DNA of 64,000 nucleotides from Natronococcus occultus SP4 (lineage in GTDB: Archaea; Halobacteriota; Halobacteria; Halobacteriales; Natrialbaceae): assembly GCF_000328685.1 (NCBI RefSeq), contig NC_019974.1, positions 1,727,001 to 1,791,000 of the forward strand. The letters are read 5' to 3'. How positions within the stretch are numbered: the first letter of the stretch is position 1; the number at the start of each line of letters is the position of its first letter. The translations under genes and the position numbers were made by a program. The notes under the pieces are model-generated. The model was not told the origin of the DNA and searched no databases. It worked only from the letters and a program-made list of their open reading frames with translations. Below are positions 18,222-26,864 of the stretch, one piece after another.

Positions 18222-18341
18222 TTACGCTTCGATCTCTACGTCCTCGAACCGTTCGGGCTCGAGCGGGCGGGCCTCGCTCCTGTAGGTCGCGTAAACCGAG
18301 TCCGCCCACTCACGGGCCGCCGGGGCGTCCGTGTCGACTAA
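17088..18341 (+). CDS. tnpB: TnpB RNA-guided nuclease, C-terminus replaced
   Basis: About the first 378 codons are a haloarchaeal TnpB. The RuvC-like residues are Asp204 (GLDLGIVNF), Glu287 (VFVEDFTIREL) and Asp365 or Asp367 (TDRDYNAALNV). The zinc ribbon has Cys339/Cys342 and Cys357/Cys360. Members of this family cut DNA guided by an RNA made from the element's 3' end. After NVKRRGL the reading frame runs into the antisense of the neighbouring HTH gene for about 40 codons, giving an unrelated tail (FDLYVLEPFGLERAGLAPV). The catalytic core is complete, but the normal C-terminus and the RNA-coding end are missing, so guided cutting is doubtful. Confidence 0.85.
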   Translation: MDFSPRFRLYPTTPQREALGWQLDTVRQVYNDGLKRYNDLPPAEEDDRTVKQRVRHVRDQLPVLKNWWEELNLVWSTVLQEAVERIQTNITNLGKLKAAGYDVGSLNWKSPREYQSFTYRQSGFELDKKSGRSGRGRLILKKVNGETLEIPIRLHRDIDPDNIKNVTVKRESSGAWYASFDIEAETPEKPDVEDIDPEDTVGLDLGIVNFVFDSDGRAINRLDLSDARERLEREQRPLSRKHYESRNWEKQREAVAAVHESIRDKKRDYHHKLAHFYTTQYDAVFVEDFTIRELFEGPDNARNKVEVGWGNFKQILDSHGEKHACHVMEVPAYNTTTECYSCGVEVEKELWVREHACPSCGFETDRDYNAALNVKRRGLRFDLYVLEPFGLERAGLAPVGRVNRVRPLTGRRGVRVD

Positions 18342-19061
18342 CACGGTCACGCCCCCGCTGTCGGAATCGTAGCCGCTGACGACGACCCGGTCGTCGAGCC
18401 GGCTGATCCCGTAGGGCGGGAGCTCGTCGTGGACCATCGCGGTCAGGTTCCCGCTCTCGAGGAGCCTGGCACAGCGCTCGGGATAGGTCGAGAGCATGTA
18501 CGCGGCGACGTCGGGCGAGTCGATCAGCTCCGCGTCCATCCCGTCGAGGACGCGTCGACCGAACACGTCCGTACAGGGATCGTAGAGCCCGACGTCGAAC
18601 CCGACGAACCGGAACCGGTCGGCCTCGAGAAGCAGCGACCGGAACCGGTTCACCGGGCGGTACGGGGCGTCGTGTTCGGCGACGGTAACGGTCGTCGTTC
18701 CGGGCCGCTCGAGGGCCAGCTCGAGGGCTGCCTCCGGAAGCTCCTCCCAGACGCCCCGTAACGTTCGCTCGGTTTCGATCAGCACGAGCAGCGTCTCCAT
18801 CCCGCTCGCGACGGCCGCTCCGAGCGCGGTCGCCTCGTACTGGTGCCCGTCGCGGCGAACCCAGCTGCGCTGCTCGAAGGCCCTGAGTGTTCGCCGAATC
18901 GTCGACGGCGACGCCCCCGTCAGCTCGCGGAGTTCGGCCCGGGTCCGCGGGCGAGCCGCCATCGCGACCAGCGCCGGAACGCGGTGTTCCGACCGGGAGA
19001 GGTAGGCAACGTCGTCGATCGCGGACTCCCGCGGCGTCGCTGGTGTGCCATTGATTGACAT
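18222..19061 (-). CDS. HTH transcriptional regulator with FilR1-like effector region
   Basis: A 279-residue regulator. The N-terminal winged helix (about 10-75) contains RTRAELRELTGASPSTIRRT. The C-terminal two thirds resemble the DUF1724/FilR1 domain of archaeal regulators, with VNRFRSLLLEADRFRFVGFD and an end VYATYRSEARPL. The TATA-like AT run near 19088-19096 favours the ATG at 19061 over an in-frame ATG at 19079. Its 3' end abuts the truncated tnpB tail to tail, and its last codons are read in antisense as TnpB's spurious tail. The gene itself appears complete. Target genes unknown. Confidence 0.75.
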   Translation of the reverse strand: MSINGTPATPRESAIDDVAYLSRSEHRVPALVAMAARPRTRAELRELTGASPSTIRRTLRAFEQRSWVRRDGHQYEATALGAAVASGMETLLVLIETERTLRGVWEELPEAALELALERPGTTTVTVAEHDAPYRPVNRFRSLLLEADRFRFVGFDVGLYDPCTDVFGRRVLDGMDAELIDSPDVAAYMLSTYPERCARLLESGNLTAMVHDELPPYGISRLDDRVVVSGYDSDSGGVTVLVDTDAPAAREWADSVYATYRSEARPLEPERFEDVEIEA

Positions 19062-19138
19062 AGTACGAGTACAGCCCATCCCACGATAATCATTTTCTCA
19101 CTGACAGGCGACCGTTCGACGCCGCCGAACGTTGCCTG

Positions 19139-19891
19139 CTACTCGATCGTCGTTCCCGCCGTCTCGCCCGCGAGAAAGTCCTCGAGCGCCGCGAGTCCGA
19201 ATATCGAGGCGTTGGCCTCGAGCTCGAGCAACGCCCGTACCTTCGCGGCCATCCCTCCGGTGACGTCCGTCGACTCGCTTTCGCCCAGGACGTCCGCGAC
19301 GGTCTCGTAGGAGTCGATCCGCTCGACGACCCGGTCGTCGGCGTCGAGGACGCCCGGGACGGTCGAGCAGAGCCCGACCCGGTCGGCCCCGAGGGTCCGC
19401 GCCAGTTCGGCGACGAGTTCGTCGCCGCTGACGATCGTCGCGCCGGTGCCCGCGTGGGCGATCACGTCGCCGTGGAGGACGGGGACGAACCCCTCCTCGA
19501 GCAGCGTCGCGATCTGTCCCGTCGGCAGGTGGAGCTCGCCGTCGGCGTCGCGATGGCCCGCCGAGAAGGGATGTACCGGAACCGCGGGGACGTCCCGTTC
19601 GAGCAGCCGCGAGCGAACGAACGCGTTCAGCGTCGTCATCGCGCCGTGGATCTCCTGGACCGCCGTCGGGTCGCGGGTCCCTGCGGTCGTGCTGACGCCG
19701 TGCTCGCTGGCGTTGTGGTGGCCGAAGCTCCCCCCGCCGTGGACGACGACGAGTCCCTCGGCGAGCGACCCCTCGGGATCCGCGAGCGCCTCGGCGACGG
19801 CGTCGGCCGCCCGGTCGAGCGCCTCGCCGTCGAGGGTCTCGGCGCGGTCCTTGTCGGTGATCACGCTGCCACCGAGTTTCAGGACGATCAT
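19139..19891 (-). CDS. ipk: Isopentenyl phosphate kinase
   Basis: A 250-residue amino-acid-kinase-fold enzyme that turns isopentenyl phosphate into isopentenyl diphosphate in the archaeal mevalonate pathway. Motifs: VLKLGGSVITDK at the N-terminus, VVHGGGSFGHHNASEHG (with the conserved substrate histidine) near residue 50, HGDVIAHAG and DVTGGMAAKV. The ATG at 19891 overlaps the mvk stop by four bases, so mvk and ipk are coupled; the longer in-frame reading runs into mvk. It supplies precursors for IdsA. Confidence 0.93.
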   Translation of the reverse strand: MIVLKLGGSVITDKDRAETLDGEALDRAADAVAEALADPEGSLAEGLVVVHGGGSFGHHNASEHGVSTTAGTRDPTAVQEIHGAMTTLNAFVRSRLLERDVPAVPVHPFSAGHRDADGELHLPTGQIATLLEEGFVPVLHGDVIAHAGTGATIVSGDELVAELARTLGADRVGLCSTVPGVLDADDRVVERIDSYETVADVLGESESTDVTGGMAAKVRALLELEANASIFGLAALEDFLAGETAGTTIE

Positions 19892-20874
19892 TCGAGGCGC
19901 TTCACCCCCTCGTCGGCGAGTTCGGCGCGAAACGTCTCCTCGCAGCCGGGCGTATACGAGAGGGCGGTCTCGGTCTCGTCGGTGGGATCGAGCGCGACGA
20001 TACACCCCCCGCCGCCGGCTCCGGTCAGCTTCGCGCCGTAGGCGCCGGCGTTGCGGGCCGCCCAGACCATCGAGTCCAGCGAGCGCGAGGACACCCCCAG
20101 CGCCGACAGCAGGCCGTGGTTGAAGTTCATCAGTCGACCGAGCTCCTCGAGGTCGCCCGCCTCGAGGACGTCCTCGCCGTTGCGGACGACGTCACCGATC
20201 GCCCCGACGGTGTCCGCAGCGAAGGGGTACTCCTCGCGGAGCCGCCGGACGCCCGCGACGAGCTCGCCCGTATCGCCCGCGCCGCCGTCGAACCCGATCA
20301 CGAGCGGGAGATCGGGTGCCTCGATCGAGCCACAGTCCTCGCCCTCGACGCGGACCGCCCCGCCCGTCGCCGAGCAGAAGGTGTCCGCGCGGGAGGCCTG
20401 ACCGTCCTGGACCTCGTACTCCGTCCGGAAGGCGCGGTCGGCGATCTCGGTCGGCTCGAGGGTGACGCCGAGCTCCCGGGTCGCGGCGTCGATGGCAGCG
20501 ACGACGACCGCCGCGGAGGAGCCCAGTCCCGCGCCGAGCGGGATGTCGCTCTCGATCGTGACGTCGAAGCCGACCTCCTCCTCGCCGGTGACCTCCCGCA
20601 CCTGTTCGATCGCGCCGTCGACGTACCCCATCGCCGCCGAGACGAGCGACTCGGCGACGTCGACGTCGGGCTGTCCGTCCGCGCCGCCGCCGTACTCGAC
20701 GGTAAAGCCGTCCAAGCTGAGATCCTCGGCATGAACGCGGAGCTTCCCGTCCTCGCGCCGCTGTACGCCGACGCGAGCCCGCCGTTCGATCGCACACGGC
20801 ACCGCGGGCTCGCCGTAGACGACCGCATGCTCCCCGAAGAGATAGACCTTGCCGGGGGCGCTCGAGCGTGTCAT
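19888..20874 (-). CDS. mvk: Mevalonate kinase
   Basis: A 328-residue GHMP kinase that phosphorylates mevalonate. Motif 1 SAPGKVYLFGEHAVVYG is at the N-terminus, motif 2 PLGAGLGSSAAVVVA (the phosphate loop) near residue 115, and motif 3 AKLTGAGGGGCIVAL near 290. It is followed by coupled ipk and preceded by a 42-residue membrane protein and rps2 on the same strand. Confidence 0.95.
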   Translation of the reverse strand: MTRSSAPGKVYLFGEHAVVYGEPAVPCAIERRARVGVQRREDGKLRVHAEDLSLDGFTVEYGGGADGQPDVDVAESLVSAAMGYVDGAIEQVREVTGEEEVGFDVTIESDIPLGAGLGSSAAVVVAAIDAATRELGVTLEPTEIADRAFRTEYEVQDGQASRADTFCSATGGAVRVEGEDCGSIEAPDLPLVIGFDGGAGDTGELVAGVRRLREEYPFAADTVGAIGDVVRNGEDVLEAGDLEELGRLMNFNHGLLSALGVSSRSLDSMVWAARNAGAYGAKLTGAGGGGCIVALDPTDETETALSYTPGCEETFRAELADEGVKRLE

Positions 20875-20945
20875 ACCCGGCCGTTCGAACGACGGCGGTT
20901 AATAGTTGACTGTGTCCGGATGCGACACTCGTCCAGCCGATCGAA

Positions 20946-21074
20946 CTACAGCACGAGAACCGAAACGAGCCGGTAGACGATACCGATCGCGAACATCGCG
21001 ATCAGGCCGATCGTCGACAGGACGACGGGAAGGGGCATCTTCCGTTCCTCGAACCCGAAGATATGCTCGAGCAT
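20946..21074 (-). CDS. 42-residue single-pass membrane protein
   Basis: A short frame beginning MLEHIFGFEERKMPLPVVL and continuing as one hydrophobic helix (STIGLIAMFAIGIVYRLVSV) to the stop. Small proteins of this kind lie between rps2 and mvk in other haloarchaea (from memory). It lies 78 bases after the rps2 stop and 71 bases before mvk, all same strand. Function unknown; the recognisable helix and context support it being real. Confidence 0.55.
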   Translation of the reverse strand: MLEHIFGFEERKMPLPVVLSTIGLIAMFAIGIVYRLVSVLVL

Positions 21075-21152
21075 ACCGTTCAGTTCAGGCGGACGGCTCC
21101 TAATACTATCGTTCCGAAACGGCGACCGTCGAGAAAAGCGAACGGTTCCCGA

Positions 21153-21938
21153 TCAGACCATGCTCTCGAAGTCCTCGAGCGCGTAGGACGGCTCGGCGCC
21201 GCGGCGGTCGAGAACTTCGTTGGCGAGCAGCCAGTAGACCACGGAAAGGGCCTTGCGACCCTTGTTGTTGGTCGGGACGACCAGGTCGACGTTGCTGACC
21301 TGGTTGTTCGAGTCACACATCGCGATGACCGGGATCCCCACGGTGATCGCCTCCTTGACGGCCTGGGCGTCGCCGATCGGGTCCGTGACGACGACGACGT
21401 CGGGTTCGATGTAGCCGTCGTACTTGGGGTTGGTCAGCGTGCCGGGGATGAAGCGACCGGTGCGGGCGCGGGCGCCCACGGCCTCGGCGAACTTCTCGGC
21501 CGGGAACCGACCGTACTGGCGGCTCGAGGTGACCAGGATCTGCTCTGGGTCGTAGTTCGAGAGGAAGTCCGCGGCCGTGCGGATACGGCCGTCGGTCTTC
21601 GAGACGTCCAGCACGTAGAGCCCGTCGGTTCGGACGCGGTGGATGAACCGCTCCATGTCCTTGGTCTTCTGCTGGGTCCCGATGTGGACACCGGCGCCCA
21701 GGTAGTCCTCGACGGGGATCAGCAGGTCGGCCTCCTCGTCGCTCATGACGTCGTCGTCGAGCGAGGGACCCGCGTCCTCTTCTTCGGCCTCGGCCTCCTC
21801 GGCGTCGGCGGACTGTTCGGCTGCTGGCTCGACGTCCTCGTCGAGGTCGGCGGCGGGGCCGGGCCCTTCGGCCGGCTCCTCGTCGATCTCCTCGTCGGCG
21901 GCGTCGAGCCCTTCTTGGGTTGCGTTGTCGTCTGTCAT
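21153..21938 (-). CDS. rps2: 30S ribosomal protein uS2
   Basis: A 261-residue protein of the small-subunit head. The core (about 70-255) carries the uS2 signatures [20 protein letters not shown] and [19 protein letters not shown]. The first ~65 residues are an acidic, Glu/Asp/Ala-rich extension typical of haloarchaeal ribosomal proteins. Its ATG overlaps the eno stop by four bases, marking a coupled eno-rps2 pair within the extended ribosomal/RNA polymerase operon. Confidence 0.96.
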   Translation of the reverse strand: MTDDNATQEGLDAADEEIDEEPAEGPGPAADLDEDVEPAAEQSADAEEAEAEEEDAGPSLDDDVMSDEEADLLIPVEDYLGAGVHIGTQQKTKDMERFIHRVRTDGLYVLDVSKTDGRIRTAADFLSNYDPEQILVTSSRQYGRFPAEKFAEAVGARARTGRFIPGTLTNPKYDGYIEPDVVVVTDPIGDAQAVKEAITVGIPVIAMCDSNNQVSNVDLVVPTNNKGRKALSVVYWLLANEVLDRRGAEPSYALEDFESMV

Positions 21939-23146
21939 GTCGCGTCGTCTGCGATTCTGATGAGCTCGTTGAGCTTCGCGGTTCGCTCGCCGCCGACGGC
22001 GCCCGTCTTGATAAACGGCGCGTCGGTCGCAACGGCGAGGTGTGTAATCGTCGCGTCCTCGGTCTCGCCCGACCGATGGGAGACGACCGAGTCGTAGCCG
22101 TGCTCGGTCGCGAGTTCGATCGCGTCGAAGGCGTCAGTTAGCGTCCCGATCTGGTTTGGCTTGATCAGGATGCTGTTTGCCGCGTCGCGATCGATACCCT
22201 CCTGCAGTCGGTCGGTGTTGGTGACGAACAGGTCGTCGCCACAGACCAGCGTCCGGTCGCCGACCTCGTCGGTGAGTTCGGCGAAGGCGTCGTAGTCGGT
22301 CTCGTCGAGGGGGTCCTCGACGTAGACGAGATCGTACTCCTCGACCAGCTCGGCGACGTACTCGATCTGTTCGTCGGTGTCGCGGCTGACGCCGGCCGAC
22401 TCGTACTCGTAGCTGTCCGACTCGTCGTCGTACATCTCCGCGGCCGCGACGTCGAGTCCGAAGCGGATCTCGAAGCCGACCTCGTCTTCGACCGTCGAGA
22501 CGGCCTCGTCGACGATCTCGAAGGCCTCCTCGTCGTCGATCGAGGGCGCCCACGCGCCCTCGTCGCCTTTCCCGGAGGGAACGTCGCGCTCCTCGAGCAG
22601 GTCGGCGACCGCGGCGTGGACGGCCGCGTTTGCGAAGACGGCGTCCGCAACGCTCGGCGCGCCGACGGGCGCGGCGAGGAACTCCTGGATATCGGTCGCG
22701 TCGGCGGCGTGTTCGCCCCCGCCCACGACGTTGCCAAGCGGGATCGGGAAGTTCTGCCCGCGGAAGGTGCCACCGAGGTGCTGGAACAGCGGCGCGCCCA
22801 GCACGTCGGCACCAGCCTTCGCGGCGGCCATCGAGATCGCGACCGCGCTGTTGGCGCCGATCTTCGAGAAGTCGTCGGTGCCGTCGGCGGCCCGCAGCGC
22901 CGCGTCGATCTCGCGCTGGTTGCCCGCGTAGGTCTCGCCGACGAGCCGCGGCACGGCGTGTTCGCGGGCCGCGGCGATCGCCTCGCTTGCGGGCAGCTCG
23001 ATCGCCTCGTACTCGCCGGTGCTCGCGCCGCTCGGTGCCGCGGCGCGGCCGAAGCCGCCGCTCTCGGTGAGGACGTCGGCCTCGACCGTCGGGTTGCCCC
23101 GCGAATCGAGGACCCGGCGGAGCCGGATGTCGGTAACCAGCGTCAC
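21935..23146 (-). CDS. eno: Enolase (phosphopyruvate hydratase)
   Basis: A 403-residue glycolytic enzyme converting 2-phosphoglycerate to phosphoenolpyruvate with two Mg ions. Signatures: [16 protein letters not shown] at the N-terminus, [12 protein letters not shown], the catalytic lysine region [10 protein letters not shown] and the C-terminal [13 protein letters not shown]. The start is GTG at 23146, overlapping the rpoK stop (GTGA). Eno between rpoK and rps2 is a conserved archaeal arrangement. Confidence 0.96.
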   Translation of the reverse strand: MTLVTDIRLRRVLDSRGNPTVEADVLTESGGFGRAAAPSGASTGEYEAIELPASEAIAAAREHAVPRLVGETYAGNQREIDAALRAADGTDDFSKIGANSAVAISMAAAKAGADVLGAPLFQHLGGTFRGQNFPIPLGNVVGGGEHAADATDIQEFLAAPVGAPSVADAVFANAAVHAAVADLLEERDVPSGKGDEGAWAPSIDDEEAFEIVDEAVSTVEDEVGFEIRFGLDVAAAEMYDDESDSYEYESAGVSRDTDEQIEYVAELVEEYDLVYVEDPLDETDYDAFAELTDEVGDRTLVCGDDLFVTNTDRLQEGIDRDAANSILIKPNQIGTLTDAFDAIELATEHGYDSVVSHRSGETEDATITHLAVATDAPFIKTGAVGGERTAKLNELIRIADDAT

Positions 23147-23325
23147 TGTTTGGCACCCCGTCGGACCGTAAACGGCAGGGCGCCGGCGTCGTACTCCTCG
23201 GCGGCGATCAGGATCGGCTCGCTCTGGTCGGTCTCGACCAGCACCGGCGCGCCGTAGGAGATCTGCAGCGCTCGTGCGCCCAGGATGCGTGCCTTCTCGT
23301 ATCGGTTGTGGCGTTCCTGTTGCAT
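23143..23325 (-). CDS. rpoK: RNA polymerase subunit K
   Basis: A 60-residue RpoK, the archaeal counterpart of bacterial omega and eukaryotic RPB6, which helps assemble the polymerase. It carries [20 protein letters not shown], the family signature, and ends RRGAKQ. It sits two bases after rpoN and overlaps eno by four bases, so all three are coupled. Confidence 0.95.
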   Translation of the reverse strand: MQQERHNRYEKARILGARALQISYGAPVLVETDQSEPILIAAEEYDAGALPFTVRRGAKQ

Positions 23326-23327
23326 GA

Positions 23328-23522
23328 TTACTGGTAGGGTGAGACTACGTCGACGAGGTCAGTGTGACTGACGAGCATCCGCCGACAGCAGTAGCGGTCG
23401 ACGCCCAGCTCGTCGAGGACCTCTTGGGGGTCCTCGTCGCCCTGGTTCGCTCGCTCGTCGAACTCCTCCCAGTGCTCGCCGACGACGTTGCCACAGGTGA
23501 AACACCGGACCGGTACCATCAT
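23328..23522 (-). CDS. rpoN: RNA polymerase subunit N
   Basis: A 64-residue zinc protein equivalent to eukaryotic RPB10. It begins [11 protein letters not shown] and has the conserved Cys-x2-Cys (CFTCG) and CysCysArg (RYCCRRM) zinc ligands. ATG codons at 23522 and 23519 are both possible. It lies between rps9 and rpoK in the conserved order. Confidence 0.95.
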   Translation of the reverse strand: MMVPVRCFTCGNVVGEHWEEFDERANQGDEDPQEVLDELGVDRYCCRRMLVSHTDLVDVVSPYQ

Positions 23523-23534
23523 ACCTGAATCACC

Positions 23535-23933
23535 TCAGCGGTAGGACTTCTGGTAGCGAGCCCGAGCGCCCGGGCCGCCCCACTTCTTCGGTTCGGACTG
23601 GCGAACGTCGTTGACCAGTAGCGAGCGGTCGAACTCCATGTAGGCGTCGCGGAGCTCGGCGTCGTTCGTGTGCTGGACGATCCCGCGGGCGATGGCGGTG
23701 CGGACGGCGTCTGCCTGTCCGCTGATGCCGCCACCCTCGACGTGGACCTCGATGTCCATCTCGTCGCGGAGCTCGTCGCCGGCGATGCGGAACGGCTCGA
23801 GCATCTTGAGCCGCGACATCTCCGGCTCGACCAGTTCGACCGGTTTCGAGTTGATACGGACGCGGCCTTCGCCCTCGCGAACGGTCGCGCGAGCGACGGC
23901 GGTCTTTTTCTTTCCACTCGTGTTCGTTACCAT
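23535..23933 (-). CDS. rps9: 30S ribosomal protein uS9
   Basis: A 132-residue small-subunit protein whose C-terminal tail touches P-site tRNA. It contains [20 protein letters not shown] and the basic end [10 protein letters not shown]. The start overlaps the rpl13 stop by seven bases. It lies upstream of rpoN by 12 bases. Confidence 0.96.
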   Translation of the reverse strand: MVTNTSGKKKTAVARATVREGEGRVRINSKPVELVEPEMSRLKMLEPFRIAGDELRDEMDIEVHVEGGGISGQADAVRTAIARGIVQHTNDAELRDAYMEFDRSLLVNDVRQSEPKKWGGPGARARYQKSYR

Positions 23934-24376
23934 GTGACGTTAGCACCTAACTGTTCGCTGACCTCGTGCAGGTGCACGAAGCGGATGTTCGAGAGTCGAT
24001 CCAGCGACGTATCCTCGAGGATCTCGGCCTCGTGGTCGTCGTCGTCCTCGTAGGGGTTGCCGACGTAGACACGAACGTTGTCGAGCGCTTCGCGACCGCG
24101 TGGCTTCTTGTACGGCAGCATGCCACGGATCGAGCGCTTGAAGATCATGTCCGGTCGCTTCGGGTGGTACGGACCGCTGTCGGAGCCAAGCTCCAGTCGC
24201 TTGCGGTAGGTCCCGAAGACGTCTTCCTCGTCGCCGGTGATGACGGCGTCCTCGGCGTTGACGACGGCGACGCGCTCGCCATCGAGGGAACGCTGGGCGA
24301 CCTGGCTGGCGACGCGACCGAGGATACAGTCGCGGGCGTCGACGACGACGTCCGCGTCGAACTCTGCTAGACTCAT
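23927..24376 (-). CDS. rpl13: 50S ribosomal protein uL13
   Basis: A 149-residue large-subunit protein with the uL13 signatures [19 protein letters not shown] and [21 protein letters not shown] short acidic insertion ([12 protein letters not shown]) is typical of halophiles. Its start overlaps the rpl18e stop by four bases. Confidence 0.96.
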   Translation of the reverse strand: MSLAEFDADVVVDARDCILGRVASQVAQRSLDGERVAVVNAEDAVITGDEEDVFGTYRKRLELGSDSGPYHPKRPDMIFKRSIRGMLPYKKPRGREALDNVRVYVGNPYEDDDDHEAEILEDTSLDRLSNIRFVHLHEVSEQLGANVTW

Positions 24377-24726
24377 CGAATCACCCGTACGTTGGATCCA
24401 TCGGGGTTGTCCTCGAGCACCTGCTCGAGGGGGACGGTGTCACCGACCTGTTCGATCTTCGTCTCCGCGGACGACGAGAAGTCGACGGCGGCGACGGTGA
24501 CGTTTTTCTGTAGCGCGCCGGATCCCAGCACCTTGCCGGGAACGACGACGGTCTCTTCCTCGCGTGCGTATCGCTCGATACGGCCCAGGTTGACCTCGGC
24601 GTGAGTACGCCGGGGCTTCTCGAGTCGATCCGCAACGTCTTGCCAGACGTCGGCGTCCCGCTCACGGGACGTCGACTTCAGCTCGGCGATGAGATCGTTG
24701 AGCCTCGGATTCGTTTTACTACTCAT
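24373..24726 (-). CDS. rpl18e: 50S ribosomal protein eL18
   Basis: A 117-residue archaeal/eukaryotic eL18 with the signature [12 protein letters not shown] and ending NVRVIR. The ATG at 24726 gives [17 protein letters not shown]; a longer in-frame reading would run into the hairpin region and is rejected. It begins the second half of the ribosomal operon after tRNA-Leu, with 254 bases holding a large inverted repeat between the two. Confidence 0.95.
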   Translation of the reverse strand: MSSKTNPRLNDLIAELKSTSRERDADVWQDVADRLEKPRRTHAEVNLGRIERYAREEETVVVPGKVLGSGALQKNVTVAAVDFSSSAETKIEQVGDTVPLEQVLEDNPDGSNVRVIR

Positions 24727-24793
24727 TGGTTTCCTCCAAATACTGCGAGATCGACGGACTCGGAGGTGTCGTCGATCGTGAAATCGGTTGATG

Positions 24794-24873
24794 ATACGGT
24801 CGGACAGAACCACTGTGAGAGTTCGCCACTCCAGTCCGGCGAACTCTCCTCAGTGATTTCTGTCCGACAGTAT
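24794..24873. repeat. 80-base near-perfect inverted repeat
   Basis: The left arm GTCGGACAGAA-CACTG-GAGAGTTCGCC is mirrored by GGCGAACTCTC-CAGTG-TTCTGTCCGAC around a 10-base loop, with ATAC/GTAT at the outer ends. One- and two-base mismatched bulges separate the paired blocks. It lies between tRNA-Leu and rpl18e. It could be a MITE-like insertion, the paired ends of a deleted IS, or an RNA hairpin used in processing or termination after the tRNA. Confidence 0.75.
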
Positions 24874-24980
24874 GAGAAGTGCTGCAGGGATCCGAACCGT
24901 CGGGAGACGATACTCGACTCCCGTAGCTCAGATCTGTCCGTTCCATTTTTGCGGCTCTTCCGTTCGGTCGAGCCGAAAAA

Positions 24981-25065
24981 TGCAGGGAGCAGGATTTGAA
25001 CCTGCGGACTCCTACGAGACAGCGCCCTGAACGCTGCGCCGTTGGCCTGACTTGGCTATCCCTGC
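24981..25065 (-). tRNA. tRNA-Leu (anticodon CAG)
   Basis: An 85-base minus-strand tRNA. The acceptor stem GCAGGGA pairs with TCCCTGC and is followed by discriminator A. The D-arm includes TAGCCAAGTCAGGCC, the anticodon arm AGCG-TTCAGGG-CGCT gives CAG, a long variable arm follows (class II) and the T-loop reads GGTTCAAATCC. No CCA is encoded. It sits between rpoD and rpl18e, as in several other haloarchaeal genomes. Confidence 0.95.
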
Positions 25066-25198
25066 TCGCACTTCCGTGTACCCGTCGCCCCTTCAAACCC
25101 CTTTCGATTCCGACTGCCGACGGCTCGCCAGTCTCGTTGGCAGCGGCGCTGGCGAGAGGTGTGTCGGCGACGTGGGGTCGGGGGCGTCGGATCATGCT

Positions 25199-25948
25199 CT
25201 ATAGCTGTACTGCTTCTTCGAGTTCGGTTGCGCGCGCTTCCAGGCTGTCGGTGGCCCGCGTGACCAGCTCCTCGACGCTGAACGAGCCGTCCGTCTCCAC
25301 GTGGAAGACGAAGGCGTTTGGAACGTCCTCGAGCCGGACCTCTTTGCCCGGATGTCGCGTCGAGAGATCGTGGTCGAACTCGCTTGTCGGCACGAGTTCG
25401 CCGTTCTCCTCGACGACGCCCCGGACGATCCGGGACTCCGGTTCCTGGAACTCCGGCAGATCGTCGACGACCTCGACGCGCTGGAGATGTCGGTAGCCGA
25501 CCGCGACCCCGCCCTGGTGTTTGGCGTGGTCCTTCCCGCGCTCGAGACGGGCGTCGGCCTCGGCCTCGAGGCGCTGGCCCTCCTTGAGCTCGATGATCGG
25601 CACGTTCTCGTCTGCCGGCTCCACGAGGGAGTCACTGGAGACGAGATCGCCCGAGTAGGCGGTGGCTGGTCCTTCGACGTCGATCGAGAGCGTGACGGTG
25701 TCGTCCTCGACGAACTCGCCTTCCGGCGGGGTCGTCAACGGGACGAGCCCGAGTCGCAGGGCGAGCTGTTCGTCGAACATCACCGACGAGTTCTCGATGA
25801 ACCGAACGGTGTCGATCGCCATCGTCGGCACGTCGGCGACCATCGCGCGACGGATTCCGTTGGCGAACCCGGGAGAGATCCCGCGGACGAGGAATCGTGC
25901 CTCTCGATCCCCGCGTTCGACGAACTCGACGTCGTACTCCTCACTCAT
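25199..25948 (-). CDS. rpoD: RNA polymerase subunit D
   Basis: A 249-residue alpha-like subunit (RPB3/AC40 counterpart) that pairs with subunit L to start polymerase assembly. It contains [20 protein letters not shown] and [11 protein letters not shown], both hallmarks of the family. The central insertion lacks the clustered cysteines of Fe-S-binding RpoD versions. Symbol follows archaeal usage and is not the bacterial sigma factor. It follows rps11 by three bases. Confidence 0.95.
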   Translation of the reverse strand: MSEEYDVEFVERGDREARFLVRGISPGFANGIRRAMVADVPTMAIDTVRFIENSSVMFDEQLALRLGLVPLTTPPEGEFVEDDTVTLSIDVEGPATAYSGDLVSSDSLVEPADENVPIIELKEGQRLEAEADARLERGKDHAKHQGGVAVGYRHLQRVEVVDDLPEFQEPESRIVRGVVEENGELVPTSEFDHDLSTRHPGKEVRLEDVPNAFVFHVETDGSFSVEELVTRATDSLEARATELEEAVQL

Positions 25949-25951
25949 GGT

Positions 25952-26341
25952 CTAGTAGCCGCCCTTTCCTTTCGGTGCGCGCGATCCGTCGTGCGGGATC
26001 GGCGTGACGTCCTCGATGCGCCCGATCTCGATGCCCGAGCGGGCCAGCGCGCGGATCGTCGCCTGCGCGCCGGGACCGGGGGATTTCTGGAGGTTGCCGC
26101 CGGGACCGCGCACGCGAACGTGCAGTCCCGTGATGCCGGCAGCCTTGATCTCCTCGGCGATCGACTCGGCCATCTGCATCGCCGCGTACGGCGAGGCCTC
26201 GTCGCGGTTCTGCTTGACCGCGGTCCCGCCCGAGGACTTGGCGATCGTCTCCGACCCGGTGAGGTCGGTGACGGTCATGATCGTGTTGTTGAACGATGCG
26301 TGCACGTGGGCTACGCCCCACTTCTCGTCGTCCTGGCTCAT
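25952..26341 (-). CDS. rps11: 30S ribosomal protein uS11
   Basis: A 129-residue small-subunit platform protein with [16 protein letters not shown] and the strongly conserved [20 protein letters not shown], ending [11 protein letters not shown]. The ATG at 26341 matches the family N-terminus; longer in-frame readings cover rps4 in antiphase. The order rps13-rps4-rps11-rpoD is conserved in archaea. Confidence 0.96.
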   Translation of the reverse strand: MSQDDEKWGVAHVHASFNNTIMTVTDLTGSETIAKSSGGTAVKQNRDEASPYAAMQMAESIAEEIKAAGITGLHVRVRGPGGNLQKSPGPGAQATIRALARSGIEIGRIEDVTPIPHDGSRAPKGKGGY

Positions 26342-26342
26342 G

Positions 26343-26864
26343 TTATTGCTCCTCCGCGCGTTCGGGGTGCAGGTCGTCCGCGAGCGGACTGTTCTCCTCG
26401 AAGTCGACGAGATCCTCCTCGTCGACGTCGACGACGTAGGAGGGGACCCGGTGTCGCTGGCCGTCGACCACGATGTGGCCGTGCGTGATGAACTGTCGGG
26501 CCTGCTGGGTCGTGTTCGCCAGCCCCTTCCGGTAGACGACCGTCTGAAGGCGACGCTCGAGGACGTCCTCGACCTCGAGCGAGAGCACGTCACCCAGCTC
26601 GTCGGCCTCGTCGAGGACGCCGACGCGTTTGAGCCGTCCGAGGAACTCCTCGGAGCGGCGCATTACGGTCTCGTCGTCCTGGGCCTGGCCGAGCAGGTCT
26701 CGGGCCTCGCGGCGGTAGGAGCGAAGCTGGGACTGGGCCCGCCAGAGCTCCTCTTTGTTCGAGAGCCCGTAGCGTTCGACCAGCGAGTGTTCGTCGGCGA
26801 TGCGCTCGCCCTGGTAAGGGTGGTTCGGCGTCTCGTACTGCTTGGTGTCGGTTCCGAGCGGCAT
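26343..26864 (-). CDS. rps4: 30S ribosomal protein uS4
   Basis: A 173-residue primary 16S rRNA binder. The S4 RNA-binding domain is in the C-terminal half ([20 protein letters not shown], then [19 protein letters not shown]). Its ATG overlaps the last base of the rps13 stop (TAATG), so the genes are coupled. Confidence 0.96.
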   Translation of the reverse strand: MPLGTDTKQYETPNHPYQGERIADEHSLVERYGLSNKEELWRAQSQLRSYRREARDLLGQAQDDETVMRRSEEFLGRLKRVGVLDEADELGDVLSLEVEDVLERRLQTVVYRKGLANTTQQARQFITHGHIVVDGQRHRVPSYVVDVDEEDLVDFEENSPLADDLHPERAEEQ

